From: Mesostigma viride
Taxonomy: Eukaryota > Streptophyta > Mesostigmatophyceae > Mesostigmatales > Mesostigmataceae
Reading direction: 5' to 3'
DNA: 64,000 nt
Assembly (NCBI GenBank): GCA_009746045.1
Contig: RPFO01000072.1
Span: 4,698,745-4,762,744, forward strand
A program made the position numbers and the translations under genes. The notes beneath the pieces were generated by a model. That model was not told the origin of the DNA. It searched no databases and saw only the letters and a list, made by a program, of their open reading frames with translations. The first letter of the stretch is position 1. The number at the start of each line of letters is the position of its first letter. Below are positions 61,594-64,000 of this stretch, in pieces.

Positions 61594-63092
61594 TGCTGAA
61601 GCTGAAAGCGAATGATGATTGTATTAACAATAATACAATGAGAGAGCAATGGAAGCTGAGGGCTCAGAATGGAACGTCTGGGCAAACTCGGGTGCATGCT
61701 GCGGCACTCCCCAGTGCTACGCCTATATGCCTATGGCGGTGCTACCTGCAGCACCTCACCAGTGGACAACTGTACACTGCAATGCCATGCGACCACGTCA
61801 CTAGCATCGACTACACTCGGCCCGTCCAGAACCGGATAACCCGGGTCTGGCGGGTCGAGCTAGAGTCTAGGCACAGTCTGGCACTAACCGCACATCGGTC
61901 CACATGACACCTCAGTACCGTACACCCTGCCGTACAGTACTGAGGTGTCCCGCTCAGCCGCGGTAGGCAATACGCGGCGCGCAGGCCGGAAATCCGTGTG
62001 TCAGCCTAAGCATCTCATCTAACTCCCATTATGTTTTCCTTTCAGGTTGAAGGCTAGCGACTTCAAGCCTGATCCTGCCCAGCTAGGAGACTGACTCCAA
62101 GCTGACTGAGGTGCTGAGCAACTGACACCCATACTGCAACATCTGGACTGAAAAAGATGGGCCCCAGAACTCGTGCAATACTTGTGATGGCATCACGTTT
62201 AGCTCAACATGCCCGGGGAGTTCCTCCTCCTCGCGAGCTCACAAGGGAGATAGCTATGCCTGTCTGCCTATCCAGGGAGTGCATCACCAGCCAAGAGAGC
62301 CATTGTAAAAATGCCAAGGTAACCGTTTAAGAGGTTCCATGTTGTTCCATCATCATCGCCCACTCAGAGAAAAAATACCCAGCCAGGCTGGGTCCACTGA
62401 GCTCAGGTTACCTGCAACCTGAGTAGTGACATTAGACAGGTTTATTGCACCCTGCACTGTCCATGTTGTACCTGCACAACATGTGAGGACCAGCCACCCC
62501 TGCCCTGCACAGAGGGGGCTGAAGTCCTAGTGACAGGTGACAGGACTATGACATCCTGGACCTGGCCACGTTGCACCTGCACAACGTGTGGGGACCAGCC
62601 ACCCCTGCCCTGCACAGTGGTGGCTGAAGTCCTGGTGACAGGTGACAGGAATATTGCATCCTGCACCTGGGCTGAGCACGTTGTACGAGACAACATGACA
62701 GCACCCATGCCTTTACTGCCACTGAACAGTGAGGCCAGGTGGCCCAGGAGAGCCACAGTGAACTGTGGTCCTGGGTAACCACCTGTCAAGGGAGCTTTGA
62801 CCCTCCACTTGAATGGGAGGCACCTGAGCCACTGAGCTCAAGGCCAATCCACCAAGGCATACACCCTAGTGGAGAAAGAATGTGAGATACATCCCCTGCC
62901 CACCTATGAAGGTGGGCAGAACGAAATTCCATGGTGTTGAAAAAATCAAAACAGATTTTATTTTGGCATAGGGCACGCAGATGTATGAAAACAGACTCCA
63001 ACCACCCCCCTTTGCTGGAAGCCACAACCTACCCCTTGGACCTGCCCAAGGGGTACCGGGTTACCTAGGCGGCCCTGGTGAACAGGACCCTG
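61594..63092. other. Non-coding stretch, probably 3' part of a Copia-like element
   Basis: No coding exon was recognised. A tandem duplication of about 107 bp lies at 62459-62668 (GTTGTACCTGCACAACATG and GTTGCACCTGCACAACGTG versions, each followed by GACCAGCCACCCCTGCCCTG). Since the RNase H frame on the minus strand ends at 63093, the sequence just below should be the 3' untranslated part and LTR of that element. I could not define LTR ends. Confidence 0.4.
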
Positions 63093-63419
63093 CTAGGCGT
63101 CCCCCCTATGGGGCAGGGTTGCCTGCTTGCCATAGGGGTTCATCAAGTGGTACAACAGCTGGTATTGGTCAGCTGCCTGCTGAGGCACTTTAGTGAGTGC
63201 ATCAGCAGCGTTGTGTTTGTCCTCCACGTGACGGGTGGACTCCCAGTAGGTGGACTCCTGTTTAAGGACCACCCAGTCAAGATCAGTGTGCACAGCATAG
63301 GGGTTAGCAAGGAAACTGAGGACTGACTGACTGTCAGTGAGCAAGTGTGCCACCACCCCAGCATTGCTGCCTGCTTGCATCTGCAACCAAACCAGCACAT
63401 GATTCAAGTACCTGGCATG
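63093..63419 (-). pseudogene. Ty1/Copia-like RNase H fragment, cut by a foldback element
   Basis: Frame HARYLNHVLVWLQMQAG, LLTDSQSVLSFLANPYAV, ESTYWESTRHVEDKHNAADA, LTKVPQQAADQYQLLYHL ends at TAG. It matches the C-terminal RNase H of Copia polyproteins: WLR-like helix, TDSQS, H..R-like helix and the NAADALTK motif. The frame runs without stop up to 63419, exactly where palindrome P5 begins, so the polyprotein was interrupted by that insertion; upstream domains would lie beyond the window. Confidence 0.68.
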
Positions 63420-64000
63420 AGTTACGTTAAATAGTGCCGGAACCTTTTGCCGCCTGAGGCAAATCGGGCCGGAACACTATTTTGCCCGGAATAACCACTT
63501 CCGAGCACCCAAGTTAATTCGGCCGAATTAACTTGGGTGCTCGGAAGTGGTTATTCCGGGCAAAATAGTGTTCCGGCCCGATTTGCCTCAGGCGGCAAAA
63601 GGTTCCGGCACTATTTAACGTAACTAAAACCTGGCCTCGTGGAGGGGGGACGAAGAGCCCGAGACATCCGCCTAGGCCACTGAGCACGCACCACTAAATG
63701 CGCCGGAGCTGCCTCAGTGAGGATTCGAACCCCTGACCTCCAAGGTGCACAGGTTTTAGTTACGTTAAATAGTGCCGGAACCTTTTGCCGCCTGAGGCAA
63801 ATCGGGACGGAACACTATTTTGCCCGGAATAACCACTTCCGAGCACCCAAGTTAATTCGGCCGAATTAACTTGGGTGCTCGGAAGTGGTTATTCCGGGCA
63901 AAATAGTGTTCCGTCCCGATTTGCCTCAGGCGGCAAAAGGTTCCGGCACTATTTAACGTAACTAAAACCTGTGCACCTTGGAGGTCAGGGGTTCGAATCC
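63420..64000. mobile_element. Second foldback element (truncated by window end)
   Basis: Palindrome P5 (63420-63625), module U inverted (63626-63757), palindrome P6 (63758-63963), then the start of U in the other orientation. The sequence is symmetric about 63860/63861 as far as the window allows (63721-64000). Arms carry AAGTTAATTCGG in place of AAGTTCATTCGG, TTACGTTAAA in place of TTAGGTTAAA, and CGGGCCGG (P5) or CGGGACGG (P6) in place of CGGTCCGT. Each change is mirrored in the partner arm. Confidence 0.82.

Overview
The window is nuclear DNA of a eukaryote with intron-rich genes and many transposons. Best guess is a chlorophyte green alga, possibly a volvocalean (Haematococcus-like) lineage. 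This rests on the host gene family (Pmp-type GGA(I/L) repeats, Ig-like segment, multi-pass C-terminus), the retrotransposon types and the abundance of long G/C microsatellites. The species is inference. No bacterial-style operon, rRNA gene or CRISPR array was seen.

Host genes. One gene dominates: a minus-strand gene of about 30 kb (47710 down to 17680). I reconstructed 26 candidate exons from frame continuity, splice sites and phase: signal peptide, Pmp-type repeats, a glycosylation-rich ectodomain, a bacterial-Ig-like segment, many membrane segments, and a 473-residue Ser/Pro/Arg-rich tail in the last exon. Phases agree at nearly every junction. The exceptions are a gap around exons 7-8 and one apparent frameshift in exon 17. 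A paralogue on the same strand begins at 3373; its exons 1-2 have the same phases, and the rest is outside the window or lost. Most long introns of the big gene carry their own satellite (5, 6, 22, 35, 35x3, 62, 77 bp, GA, GGCG, CA).

Mobile DNA, left to right. A TIR-bounded element (40-1753); tRNA-derived SINE-like pieces (3.7-4.7 kb); a frameshifted L1-type LINE on the minus strand (about 5.0-9.5 kb); a nest of LINE ORF1 elements (10.0-15.2 kb); a PIF/Harbinger-like DNA transposon with TAA target duplication (48538-53162), itself invaded by LINE 3' ends; minus-strand LINE remnants (53.5-55.2 kb); a decayed transposon-like coding region with a PHD-like finger (55.6-58.3 kb); LTR-retrotransposon pieces (58.8-60.1 kb and 63.1-63.4 kb); and foldback elements made of 206-bp palindromes (60469-61588 and 63420 to the window end).

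Most notable. (1) A complete ORF1-only retrotransposon (10646-12658) with 5'UTR hairpin, intact ORF1, 3' hairpin, (TTA)n tail and 12-bp target duplication. (2) A CAAC-loop hairpin close to the AT-rich 3' tail of several different LINE 3' ends, with changing stems. (3) Foldback elements with zero-spacer palindromes, 441-bp terminal inverted repeats and a 5-bp target duplication, whose arms change in mirrored fashion between copies and which carry tRNA-like B-box modules.
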